A DNA stretch of 64,000 bases, taken from the NCBI GenBank assembly GCA_963575745.1, contig CAUYUJ010018542.1, positions 10,001 to 74,000 on the forward strand, in the 5' to 3' direction. This DNA is from Prorocentrum cordatum. Lineage: Eukaryota > Sar > Dinophyceae > Prorocentrales > Prorocentraceae. Below are positions 54,157-63,834 of this stretch, one piece after another; the stretch's first letter is position 1; every line of letters starts with the position of its first letter. The notes below the pieces were generated by a model. That model was given only the letters and a program-made list of their open reading frames with translations, did not search any database and was not told the DNA's origin. A program made the translations under genes and the position numbers.

Positions 54157-55353
54157 TCAGGATGTGTTCAGGAATGTCGCCCGGTCGAAAAAACACTTGC
54201 CCTCATAATCCCCGAAACGCGGGCAAACGTATCCGAACTTCATCCGGAGCGTCTGGAGCTTAGTCAAGCCATGGAGCCAGCTGCGGAGCGTCTTCTGTTC
54301 ACTGCTCCAAAACGTGTTGCACCCGTCGAAGTCCAGGTACAGATCCTCGATGTCCTGAAGCTTCGTGATCCCATCCAAAATTGCATCGCGAGCTGCGGGC
54401 GGGATCGTGCAACCACGGAAATCCAAATGCAACATCTTTAACTTCTGCAGCCCTCCTAGCCCAGCGCCGAAAGCCTCTAAATCGGGATCGAACGACTCTG
54501 CAAAAACGTGTTTTTCGAGATAATGCTGCCGCATGCCCTGCTCGTTTGCCAATTGCCGGCCACAGCGTGGGCACCGCGAGCAGCCACACCAAGGGAGCTT
54601 AATATCTGGTTTCTCGGGCACCCTGAGTACACTCTGAAAAGAAATTGATAACTCCTCGAGGTGTCGTAGCTTGCCGAGCCCGTGGCCGAACGCGCTGACC
54701 TTCAAATTCCTCACCGTCTGGATGCTGGGGGGGAAGTTGACGTGAAGCGTCTTCAGCTGCTGCAAGCTACACATCGCATCACCAAGCTTGTCAGCGAAAG
54801 CTTGACAAGCGCACCGATCACTGGGGAGACAGACGTGGAGCGACTTCAGCTCCTGCAGCGTTCCGAGGTCGTCAAGACAGTTGACGTTGGCGCAATGTTT
54901 GGCGATCAGCGCGACATTCGGGCTGTCGGCTAGGCGCATCTTCCATGCAGAAAGCGGGGAAGTATTCGGCAGTGGCGCTGGCGTCCCGATTGCGAAGCTC
55001 GCAACCAGATGCGCAGCATGCTCCTCCAGTTTCTGGCCAAGCATGTTGGCGACAAATCTCGCAGTGAGTCGGCGTCGCCACGCTCTCCGCTCGGTTTCTT
55101 GAATGGGCGAATATCTTCTGCGGGCCTCCAGCGTCCTGCCGCTGATGATTTGGAACATCTCGTCGGACGGAGGGACGTCCGGGTTGCCGCCCGAGCCATC
55201 GCCGTAGAACTTGGAATGCGTGTCCCTGCTCTTATGGTCCTTGCGATTTATATTTGATGAACTTTGGGTTAGCTTGTACAGAACGTCGTGGTATACGTGC
55301 AGACTCAGCGCCAACAACTCCTGTGTGTGTGTGCTGCAACGCGTGCATGGCAA
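54157..55353 (-). CDS. Leucine-rich-repeat protein with inserted C2H2 zinc finger
   Basis: 398 codons open without a stop, the most intact coding sequence here. Six LRR-like strands: LGTLQELKSLHVCL (about 163-176), CSLQQLKTLHVNF (195-207), LGKLRHLEELSISF (226-239), LGGLQKLKMLHLDF (299-312), ITKLQDIEDLYLDF (329-342) and LTKLQTLRMKF (363-373). Between the third and fourth lies CPRCGRQLANEQGMRQHYLE plus KH, a C2H2 finger (Cys261, Cys264, His277, His282) with a C-x2-C-x12-H-x4-H pattern. LRRs usually bind proteins and the finger may bind nucleic acid or protein; the cell role is unknown. The frame opens with TTG at 55353. The first in-frame ATG is codon 66 (55158), and an ATG at 55348 is out of frame, so the start is uncertain or the 5' end is slightly broken. 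An SL relic lies at 55395-55412 on the same strand and no intron is seen, suggesting a retrogene. Confidence 0.75.
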   Translation of the reverse strand: MPCTRCSTHTQELLALSLHVYHDVLYKLTQSSSNINRKDHKSRDTHSKFYGDGSGGNPDVPPSDEMFQIISGRTLEARRRYSPIQETERRAWRRRLTARFVANMLGQKLEEHAAHLVASFAIGTPAPLPNTSPLSAWKMRLADSPNVALIAKHCANVNCLDDLGTLQELKSLHVCLPSDRCACQAFADKLGDAMCSLQQLKTLHVNFPPSIQTVRNLKVSAFGHGLGKLRHLEELSISFQSVLRVPEKPDIKLPWCGCSRCPRCGRQLANEQGMRQHYLEKHVFAESFDPDLEAFGAGLGGLQKLKMLHLDFRGCTIPPAARDAILDGITKLQDIEDLYLDFDGCNTFWSSEQKTLRSWLHGLTKLQTLRMKFGYVCPRFGDYEGKCFFDRATFLNTS

Positions 55354-55394
55354 ACGCCCGCAGCGTTCCGTTGGCCGAGGCCACAGACAACACA

Positions 55395-55412
55395 GCTTGA
55401 GAAAATTGGCTC
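55395..55412 (-). other. Degenerate spliced-leader (DinoSL) relic
   Basis: On the minus strand GGAGCCAATTTTCTCAAG aligns with the DinoSL core and 3' end (AGCCA-TTTT-GG-CTCAAG), with one extra A and the GG missing. It sits 42 bases before the first codon of the LRR reading frame, on the coding strand. Confidence 0.55.
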
Positions 55413-55639
55413 CTTAAACATCAGGTGGCTGCGGGAGTGCTGCTTATTGCTTTCGGCAAAGGCTACAAGAGCTACGGTCAGGCGGGGCTCGGATCGGTGA
55501 CCTGGGCCGCGAAGGAAAGCGGTCGAGTTTGGCGGCTCCTTACCTAGCGCAGACTGCGGCGCTTGGGCAGTGTCGGAATCCTGGAAGCCCAAAGAGTAGG
55601 AGGGGGAGGACTCATTCCAATTTCTGGCGAAGCAGTAGC

Positions 55640-55815
55640 AGGAAGAGAAGGAGGAGGACGAGTGGGGGATCAGGAGAAGGAGGAGGAGGAGGAGGAGGAG
55701 GAGGAGGAGGAGGACGTCTGGCGCAGCAGCAGCAGCGGCAGGAGGAGGAGGAGGAGGAGGAGGAGGAGGAGGAGGAGGAGGAGGAGGAGGAGGAGGAGGA
55801 GGAGTGGCAGGAGGA
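55640..55815. repeat. GGA triplet array
   Basis: Two (GGA)n runs (about 55674-55713 and 55740-55803) separated by CGTCTGGCGCAGCAGCAGCA. Similar in kind to 8938-9265 and 61612-61815. Confidence 0.95.
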
Positions 55816-56269
55816 GAGCAGGAGGGGTGGGTGGAAGGAGTGACAGTGGGAGGCAGGGAGTACGAGGGGGGGACTCCATATGCCTCTGGAGACCTCCAAA
55901 AACGCCCTAGAACCCCTTCCAAGCCCTCGAAAATCCCTCCTCCCTCTCCTCCTGGAGGAGGGCGACAACCACCCCGTGCGGCCACGAGGTCATCCAGCCA
56001 CGTGATCGGCCACGCCGACGGGCATCTACGCTGGCGGCGGAGCAACAGCAGGCCGCGGCCGCGCGAGTTGGTGGCTCCTCACCCCAGCCTTCGCGACGGA
56101 ATGGAGGATGGGGAGAATGAAAGGGAAAAGGGAACCGCTGCAACCGAACCGGCTTGCCGCCGAACCGGCCGAACTGGCCCGAACTGGGACCTCGCTGGAG
56201 GAGGGAAATGGACACACCGGGGAAAAGTGAGGAAGAGAGGGGGACCAGGGAGGAGGGAAGGATGAGGAG
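55816..56269. other. No gene recognised
   Basis: Mixed sequence with short CCGAACCGGC / CCGAACTGGCC repeats at about 56140-56190. Nothing protein-like. Confidence 0.55.
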
Positions 56270-56900
56270 AGAGGATGTCTCGTGGCAGCCTCCCGGGGGC
56301 GGTTGTGGTGTGTCGTCAAAACCTTTCTGGACGCTGTTGCGGGCGTCTCGTGGGGTCCCATGGGGCCTCTTGGGGGCCTCTTGGGGGTCTCGGAGGCTCT
56401 CGGGGGGCTCTTGGGGCCATCTTGGAGGCTTTGGGGGGGTCTCTTGGGCGCTCTTTGGGTTTCTGGGAGCCCGTGGGGGCCTATTGGGTGGCTCCTGGGT
56501 TTTTGTTCGGAGCCTCTTGGGAGCCTCGTTGGTGCCTCTTCGAGCGTCTTGGTGTCCTCTTGCGGTCTCTCGAGGCCGCTTGAAGGGAAGTCTCTTAGAG
56601 GCATCTTGGGACTGTCTGGGGGATCATGTGCAAGCCTCGGAAGAGCATCGGAAGCGAAAATACGAGGACGCAAAGATCAGTGATTTTTCAAACAAGTTGT
56701 TCAATGAGCTTGGCCTCTCGAGGGCTTCCTTGGAGGTCTCATGGGCGGTGTTGGGGGCCTCTTGGAAGCCTCTTGGCACTATCTTTGGCGCTCGTGGGGG
56801 TCTCGTAGCCGTCGGGAAAGTGTCCTGGGCCGTCTGAGTCCTTGTGGGCTGTCTCGGAACCGTCCTGGGCCATTTCGATGCTTTCCTGGGGCTCCCCGGT
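56270..56900 (-). repeat. Mosaic family 4, inverted copy
   Basis: The reverse-complement sense of the CCAAGAGG array: GGGGCCTCTTGGGGGCCTCT and CTCTTGGGCGCTCTTTGGG (about 56340-56610), linker CGAAAATACGAGGACGCAAA ... GATCAGTGATTTTTC (about 56655-56695), then a second array (about 56715-56880). The linker is the reverse complement of the type seen at 52029-52100. Confidence 0.75.
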
Positions 56901-56995
56901 AGGCCCGGGAGGGCGGTACCCGGGATTTGCCGAAGATTGTCCCGAGGTGGGGAGCGCCCTGGTGGTGTGGGGGCGCATTGGTTTATATGCTGTAT

Positions 56996-57680
56996 ATGTA
57001 ATTCATATATATATATATATATATATGTGATGTATGTATGCATGTATGTCTGTATGCACGTAGTCCTAGATGTATGCATGTGTGCATGCATGTATACATG
57101 AGTATAAAAATGTTTGTATGTATATGTGCATGCATGTATTGATGGATGGATTCATGCATGCATGTGTGCATGTATGTCTGTCTGTATATATGTATATAGA
57201 TATACGTGTTTGTAGTGTGGTGTAAACGCAGGTATGTATGTATGTGTGCATGTACGTATGTATGCATGTATGCATACATGCATGTATGTATGTACGTATG
57301 TATGTATGTGTGTAAATGTGTAGGTTTGTATGCATGTATGTATGCAGACATGATTGCATGCATACATTCATACATGCATGCATACATGCATGTATGCATG
57401 TGCGTATGTATGTATGTATGTATGTATGCATGCATGCATGTATGTATGTATGTATGTATGTATGTATGGCTGTATGTATGTATGTATGTATGTATGTATG
57501 TATGTATGTATGTATGTATGTATGTATGTATGTATGTATGTATGTATGTATGTATGTATGTATGTATATATGTGTATGTGTATGTGTGTGTTGTCCGTAT
57601 ATCTGTGTGTCTGTATTCATGCATGTCTGCATGGCTGTATGAATGTATGTACATATGTATGTACGTATGTTTTGTACGAA
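56996..57680. repeat. ATGT/ATGC tetranucleotide array
   Basis: Degenerate at 57000-57400 with CATGCATG variants, pure (TATG)n at about 57440-57565, then decaying to 57680. The minus strand reads as Ile/His/Thr repeats. No gene. Confidence 0.95.
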
Positions 57681-57699
57681 CATCGATGCATACAGGTAT

Positions 57700-57790
57700 A
57701 CATCGCGTGGGCCCCAACCAGTGCGCCTCTAGCACTATAGGCGGTGCAATAGATGTGCAGCAATCTATGTGGTGCAATTGTTTTTTACCC
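57700..57790 (+). repeat. GTGGTGCAATCTATGT units, short block
   Basis: GGTGCAATAGATGTGCAGCA and CAATCTATGTGGTGCAATTG: two or three copies of the 15-16-base unit expanded at 59590-59910. Confidence 0.7.
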
Positions 57791-57864
57791 ATGATTTGAC
57801 ACATCCCACGCTCTTGCAAACATCCCACCCACCCACCCGCAACTTGGTTTTCAAAACCTCTTCA

Positions 57865-58467
57865 GACCGACTACGACGACACCGACGACAACGACTACGA
57901 CGACACCGACGACGTCTCCCACGACTTCGGCGACGACAACGACGCCGACGCCGACGAAGACGACGACGACGCCAACGAAGACGACGACGAGGAAGGAGGA
58001 AGGACGACGACGGCGACAACGACGACAACGACGACAACGACGAAGGAGGAGGGAGGACGGCGACGACGCGAACGACGAAGAAGGAGGAAGGACGGCGACG
58101 CCGACGACGACAACGTCGAGGGAGGAGGGAAGACGACGACGACAACGACGACGACGACGACGAATAGGAGGGACGACGACGAGACGCCGACGACGGACGA
58201 CGACGACGACGAGGGAGGAGGAGGAAGGACGACCACGGCGACAACGACGACGGAAACGACCACGACGCCAAAGAGGACGACGACGACGAACACGAGGAAA
58301 GACAGAGGACGTAGGACGACGACGACGACGCGGGAGGAGGGAGGACGGCGACGACGACAACGACGAAGGAGGAGAGGACGGCGACGACGCGAACGACGAA
58401 GAAAGAGGAAGGACGGCGACGCCGACGACGACAACGTCGAGGAGGAGAAGACGACGACGACAACGAC

Positions 58468-58501
<34 letters not shown>

Positions 58502-58690
58502 CCGACGACGGACGACGACGACGACGAGGGAGGAGGACGACCACGGCGACAACGACGACGGAAACGACCACGACGTCAAAGAGGACGACGACGACGAACA
58601 CGATGAAAGACAGAGGACGTCATAAGCGACGACGACGCCGACGACGCGGGAGGAGGGAGGACGGCGACGACGACGACGACGACGACGCAA
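57865..58690. repeat. GAC/ACG array with higher-order structure
   Basis: About 820 bp of CGACGACGAC with GGAGGAGGGAGGACGGCGAC and GGCGACAACGACGACGGAAA interruptions. A segment of about 290 bp is duplicated: GACGAAGAAGGAGGAAGGAC at about 58073 and GACGAAGAAAGAGGAAGGAC at about 58395; GACGGAAACGACCACGACG at about 58248 and 58556. The offset is about 310-320. Confidence 0.9.
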
Positions 58691-58714
58691 GAGCGCGCGC
58701 GCACGGCGCGCACG

Positions 58715-59185
58715 CTTTTGTTGAAAATCCGTGTTGCGAAACCTTGTGTTTTTGTAGGTTTATTTGGACACACGATTTTGAAATCGTTCCGAAACCAATG
58801 GGTTTTGAAGGTTTTCGGCATACGCGCGCGACGACGCGCGCGTCTCTACACTTCGTCAAATTTTTTCCAGAGGGTTCTCGCGACGGCACACGCGCAAGGG
58901 CGTTCGACAGACTTCGACATGCGCGCGCGCGAAGCCCGTTTGGTAGCATGTTGTGAAAATCTTGAAAAACCTATGGTGTTCTTAAGATTTCGCAAGAGCT
59001 CGCGCGAAAGCTTTTTTAGCAAATCAGTGTTGCGAAACCATGTGTTTTGTATGTTTTTGGGAAACTCGATTGCGAAATCCTTCCGGCACCGAAGGTTTTT
59101 GAAGGATTTCGGCATGCGCGCGCGACGACGTGCGCGTGCGCACTTCGTCCAGTTTTTTGCAAGGGATTCGTGAAAAAGTGCCATG
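58715..59185 (+). repeat. Two copies of a roughly 300-bp AT/CGCG mosaic unit
   Basis: CAGTGTTGCGAAACCATGTG-type sequence, GATT..GAAATC..TTCCG, GGTTTTTGAAGG and CGGCATGCGCGCGCGACGAC appear at about 58727-58840 and again at about 59027-59135, an offset of about 300. CGCG-rich islands alternate with AT-rich stretches. No gene recognised. Confidence 0.8.
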
Positions 59186-59590
59186 CTAAAGCAAAAAATG
59201 TCACCGCATAATGTTTTTCACAAGGGAACCTCAGGGAGGGGGATACCGGCTGGCCTGGGATAGTGTAAATTCATATTTCGGATGGACATGTGGTCATAAT
59301 CATATATGATTTGCATATCCGGAAGGGGTACCGATAACGCCGGGGGGGGTAGATCCTATTCTGTTTTTAGAAAAGAGAATTGACTACCCTGCACCGCGCT
59401 TGACCACCTCCACTGGTGCAATCTACGTTGTGCAAGATATGATGTGCAATATATGCGAGGCCATCCATCTAGGTCGTGCAACATACATGTATGTACGTAT
59501 ATGCAGTTCGTAAATGTGTGAAACGATTCATCTATATATGTATATCTACATATCTAAATGTGTATAGGTGTCGTGCTATATTGGTGGAGC
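59186..59590. other. No gene recognised
   Basis: Relatively AT-rich single-copy-looking sequence leading into the GTGCAAT array. No protein or RNA gene seen. Confidence 0.55.
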
Positions 59591-59915
59591 TATACGTATG
59601 GTGCAATATGTATGGTGCTCTACCTGTTGTGCAGTCTACGCGCAATATGTGTGGTTTGGTCTATCTGGTGCGCAATCTATGTGGTGCAATCGATGTGGTG
59701 CAATACATGTGGTGCAAACTGCGTTGTGCAATCTTTGTTGTGCACTATTCGCGGTGCAATATATGTGGTGCGCAATCTATGTGGCGCGCACTCTGTATGG
59801 CTCGCAATCTTTATGGTGCGCAATCTATGTTGTGCAATCGACGTGGCGCAATATGTGTGGAGCAATCACTGTTGTGCAAAATCTGCGGTGCAATCGATGT
59901 TGTGCAGTCCAGAGG
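59591..59915 (+). repeat. GTGGTGCAATCTATGT tandem array
   Basis: About 20 units of 15-16 bases (GGTGCAATCGATGTG, GGTGCGCAATCTATGT, GTTGTGCAATCGACGT). The same unit appears in short form at 57700-57790. Confidence 0.9.
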
Positions 59916-59917
59916 CG

Positions 59918-60215
59918 GCAAGTGGCGACGAGGCAGCGACGGGGCGGCGACGGCGACAACATAGCCGCCAGACAGCCACACTGGCCCAGACGACGGGCGG
60001 AGACGAGGCGGCGACGGGGCGGCGACGGCGGCTACGTAGCCGCCAGACCGCCACACCGGCCCAGACGACGGGCGGCGACGAGGCGGCGACGGGGCGGCGA
60101 CGGCGACAACGTAGCCGCCAGACCGCCACACTGGCCCAGACGTCGGGCGGCGACGAGGCGGCGACGGGGCGGCGACGGCGACGGCGACGGTCCAGTGTGG
60201 GAGGGCAGAAAACCG
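59918..60215 (+). repeat. 75-bp tandem repeat, four copies
   Basis: GACGAGGCGGCGACGGGGCG, GCGACAACGTAGCCGCCAGA and CGCCACACTGGCCCAGACGA recur at 75-base spacing (CGACGGGCGG or CGTCGGGCGG at 59991, 60066 and 60141). Being a multiple of three, each frame yields a 25-residue repeat; no flanking gene seen. Confidence 0.93.
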
Positions 60216-61160
60216 AGACCAGCCCTCCCAAGAACCATTGAGCTTGGAATTGTGTCGTGAGCCAGATCGAGCTCGTCCTGGTTCACCGAGTCGCAGGGGC
60301 GAGGACTGGGAAGAGAAAAAGCAAGCATCGCCTGAGATTGAAGGGGCCCTGGGACACGCAAGTAAAGACATGCAAATAACAGAATCCCCCAGATTCCCCC
60401 ATGTTTTCAAAGTTTCGGTCTTCCCTCCCACTTCCCATATTTTCTGGGCAATCGACGATTCCTTGCGTCTGTGTGCTACTTTCCCCCTCCTGAGCGATGC
60501 CGGCCGACAAGGGCCCACCCGCCAGAGAGCCCCGCAGCCAGCGACGGGCGCCCGCAGCCGGACCCCCCCCCCCCGCTTTTCGCAGACCTGTGGACGAGGG
60601 CCGCGGTAGGCCCGGGGCGGCCGCAGCCAAGCGCTCCAGATCCTCAGCCCTCAGGATATACACTCGGGGCCTTGACCTAAGGAGCCCCAAATAAGGAGCG
60701 AGGCCCCTTCTCTCCATAAGTTAAACTTCGCTGTCCGATCGACAACATAAGGAAAACCTGAGGCGAGCTGCGAAACACTTGAGGAACGCGGAGCCCCTCC
60801 CCAACGAAACGGCAGGGCCGTTTTTTCACCGTTTCCCGAAACATGTCCCTTGAAAATGAAAAAAGGGTATTAAAAAAACGGCAAGCCGGAACCGGTGAAA
60901 AAACCGCCCTGTCGTTTCCAGGGCCCACTAAGAGCCCGTGCCTACTTGCAGACGCCCGACAACAAGTGTTTGTCTCGGCGTGATGGATCGTCAATCCCCC
61001 GCGGCGCACCCTGGTCATTCGCGAGTAGTTACTCTGCGAGCAGTGGAACGCGCCTGTCTACAGCCGGGGCGCCGACGAAGGAGCCCTTCTCGTGGGCCAG
61101 GGGCCCGGCGTTCCTCGAGTGGCTTGCAGCTTGCCTCGGGTGTTGCCGAGGCGTTCCAGG
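60216..61160. other. No gene recognised
   Basis: About 940 bp of mixed sequence. CGGCAGGGCCGTTTTTTCAC (about 60819) and AAAAACGGC..CCGGTGAAAAAACC (about 60873-60905) form a loose inverted pair. No protein family recognised. Confidence 0.5.
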
Positions 61161-61199
61161 GGGGGCCGAAGTTTGACTCCTGGGACAAAGGGGCCTCGT

Positions 61200-61425
61200 T
61201 CCTCATTTGGGGGACCCGAAATGGGTACCGAAAAAATGGGTACAATGCCCAACAGCAAATGTTGTCCCAAACCAACAGCGGCCGCTGTTGGGCGGGCGGC
61301 CTCCTGTCTCAAATGGACACAGGCCGCGGCGGCGCGGAAAGCGAGTCGTGTTCAAAATGAACAGGAACTGCTGTTGGGCATCGTACCTATTGTTTCCGTA
61401 CCCATTTCGGGCGTCCAGATCATTT
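61200..61425. repeat. Inverted repeat with nested NotI palindrome
   Basis: GGGACCCGAAATGGGTACCG ... GGTACAATGCCCAACAGC (about 61211-61256) has its reverse complement at about 61371-61420 (GCTGTTGGGCATCGTACC ... CGGTACCCATTTCGGGCG-like), with about five mismatches in 48 bases. Between them lies the perfect palindrome CCAACAGCGGCCGCTGTTGG at 61272-61291. The ends could fold into a stem with a loop of about 110 bases; this is MITE-like, but no transposase or target duplication is identified. Confidence 0.8.
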
Positions 61426-61611
61426 GGGGGGCCCGAGGTCAACGCCCCGACTGTGCCCGCAGAGTCCTCGCAGGACCACGCGCCCCCAGGGGCTCCGTTC
61501 CGCTGGGCACCCTTGCTGCGGGCGTCGCCTCTCCGACCGGCCCCGTGTCGGGATCGCCCGGCAGGTCGGCACCCAGACGCCCCTGGAACACTTGAGAACA
61601 CAACGGAGGGA

Positions 61612-61815
61612 GGAGGAGGAGGAGGAGGAGGAGGCGGAGGTAGGAGGGAGGAGGGAGGAGGAGGTAGGAGGAGGCGGAGGAGGAGGAGGCGGAGGTAGGA
61701 GGAGGAGGAGGAGGAGGAGGCGGAGGAGGAGGAGGAGGAGAAAGGAGGAGGAGGAGGAGGAGGAGGAGGAGGTAGGAGGTAGGAGGAGGAGGGGGAGGAG
61801 GGAGGAGGGACGCCG
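61612..61815. repeat. GGA triplet array
   Basis: (GGA)n with GGTA and GGC interruptions, about 200 bp. Confidence 0.95.
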
Positions 61816-61954
61816 GTTGGGTGGGCGGAGCCTCCCGGGCCCCGAGGGCCTGCCAGGGCCGCCGCTCATCGCAGGCGCCGGTGAGCCCGAAGGCCGAACA
61901 GCAAGACTCGTGGGGCCCCCCGTAGGGCCCAGGGCCTCATAGTGCTCATTTTGG

Positions 61955-62178
61955 GCGCCCGACTTATCCGGGGTAACTCGGGTCCGGGGTAACTCGGGTT
62001 TGGATTCCCGAAAAAGGAACCCGAGTTAGCCCTGACCCGAGTTACCCCTGATGATTCGGGGCCCTGGACGCCCGAGTTATCCGGGGTAACTCGGGTCCGG
62101 GGTAAGTCGGGTTCGGAATCCTGGAAAACGAACCCGAGTTATCCCTGACCCGAGTTACCCCTGATGATTCGGGGCTCT
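61955..62178. repeat. Two tandem long hairpins built on GGGGTAACTCGGG
   Basis: Each copy (about 61965-62060 and 62077-62172) has a left arm of two GGGGTAACTCGGGT units, a loop (ATTCCCGAAAAAGGAA in copy 1), and a right arm AACCCGAGTTA..CCCTGACCCGAG then TTACCCC, which is nearly the exact complement. Each copy is followed by TGATGATTCGGGGC. Copies are about 112 bases apart and about 90 percent alike. Confidence 0.9.
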
Positions 62179-62179
62179 G

Positions 62180-62680
62180 ATCATTGGCCTCCCGGGGCTC
62201 ACGAAAAGGGGCCCGCGGCGTCCTGCATCTTTCCTCAACGTGCTCGTTGGCAACGGACAATCAAACGCGGAGACACGGACGAGCAAGAATGCAAATGACA
62301 CTCCAGACGTTTCTTTTCCCGACAGATATTGTTGGTGTCGGGCTCCGGTGCGCCGACAGTGGCCCGGTAAGGGGTCCCCTGAGACCAAAAATGGCCAGGA
62401 ACTTTCCGCTGTGATTCTGTCATGACGCAAGGAGGTCGGGCAAATGTCAGTCAACATCGAATCGGGAAGCGGGACCGAATCGGAATGCGCGTCGGACCCG
62501 GCCGCATCGGCACGGAGCCAGAATCGAATCGGATAAGCCGCGCCAACATGCACAGCAACGCCGCGCAGGCATCGGGCCGCGAGGGATCGTCGGAACGTCA
62601 GAACCGAGTCGGATCGAGCCGGCCAGGCTCGATATCGGTCGGACGGAAGCGGACCCTGCAGGGCCGCGAGCAAGTCGCGA
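62180..62680. other. No gene recognised; GAATCGGA-rich tract
   Basis: The tract at about 62455-62640 (ATCGAATCGGGAAGCGGGAC, CCAGAATCGAATCGGATAAG) parallels 11485-11585, which also neighbours a family 5 copy. No protein family recognised. Confidence 0.55.
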
Positions 62681-62760
62681 GACGAGGGAGGAGGAGGGAG
62701 GAGAAGGGAGGAGAGAGAGGAGGAGGAGGAGGAGGAGGAGAAGGAGGAGGAGGCCCTCTG
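62681..62760. repeat. GGA triplet run
   Basis: Short (GGA)n, about 80 bp, followed by unique sequence to 62990. Confidence 0.9.
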
Positions 62761-62994
62761 CTCCCTGCTCCCCTGCTCGTCCCAGGCAGCGCCAAGGGGG
62801 GTCACCACTACGGAGGGTCGGTAACTTCTCCAGGAAGTGGACCTCCCTGAACACCCCAGAACCCCCGAGTGCTCCCGAAGACGCCCAAGACATTCCAAAC
62901 ATCCTCGATCGTCGATCCGCCCTTCTACTCGATCCTCGACTTCCACAGCGAGGTACACCCGTAGTCGCGCAACCCCTGCGGGACCCCCGACGTC

Positions 62995-63120
62995 ATGACT
63001 TTTCATCACGGAGGCTCCCGGCGGTCTCGACCCGATCCCCAGGACCGATTTTTCATCCCGAGTCGTTTTTGTCACTGTCCCAGGGCCTTTCGAGGGCCCT
63101 TACTAGCCGAAAATAGCAAC
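62995..63120 (+). repeat. Dispersed repeat family 5, copy 3
   Basis: GTCATGACTTTTCATCACGG ... CCCCAGGACCGATTTTTCAT ... CCAGGGCCTTTCGAGGGCCC; diverged copy of 9745-9890. Confidence 0.65.
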
Positions 63121-63224
63121 ATACCTTCCATTGTGATGTTCTCACGACTCGATGACGTTCGGTTTTCGTGCCATCACTCGGGCCTCTGGCGGACGATACA
63201 TACACCCCCAGAACGCTCTCGACG

Positions 63225-63480
63225 ATGCGCAACTGATGTAAGCTACCCTCCCTCGGAAACTTACGAGACCGGAGGAACGTCGAGAACTACGTTTGGAAAG
63301 CGAACGATGTAAGCTACCCCAGCCCTCGAAAACTTGCGAAAACGGCCGATCGTCGACACGAGCGATGTAAGCTACCACAGCACTCGAGCGTCGAGAGATA
63401 TCTTTTGAACACGAACGAGGTAATCTACCCCAACCCCCGAACATTTACGAAAACAGCCGAATGCCGAGAGCTATCTTTGG
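63225..63480 (+). repeat. GATGTAAGCTACC tandem repeat, about four copies
   Basis: ATGTAAGCTACCC at about 63235, 63308 and 63366, and AGGTAATCTACCC at 63419, each followed after 10-20 bases by CTCGAAAACTTGCGAAAAC-like sequence. Period about 55-73. Confidence 0.8.
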
Positions 63481-63588
63481 AGCACGAGCGTAGCCCATGA
63501 CGAAGGGCGACGTGAAAAGCCTTATTTTCGAAAACTGGCGCTCCAGTTTCGAAACCAGCCCCACACCTTGGAACACGAGCACTGCCGC

Positions 63589-63589
<1 letters not shown>

Positions 63590-63627
<38 letters not shown>

Positions 63628-63650
63628 ACGCGAACGACGACGACGACGCT
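63590..63650. repeat. GAC triplet run
   Basis: (GAC)n with GGC and CGAA interruptions, about 55 bp. Confidence 0.95.
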
Positions 63651-63834
63651 AGCCCCACACCTTAGAACCCTGACAGACAGACTGCACGCCTGACGAGGCC
63701 CCGGGCGTCCCCCCCTCCTGGGGACAGCGGCGCCTCTCTCCAGCGCGGCGCAGCGCTGGGCGCCCTCGGTGAACGCGACCTGCAGCTCCGAGAACCTGGA
63801 GGGCGGCGGGGGGCAGGATGAGGGGAAGGTGGGC

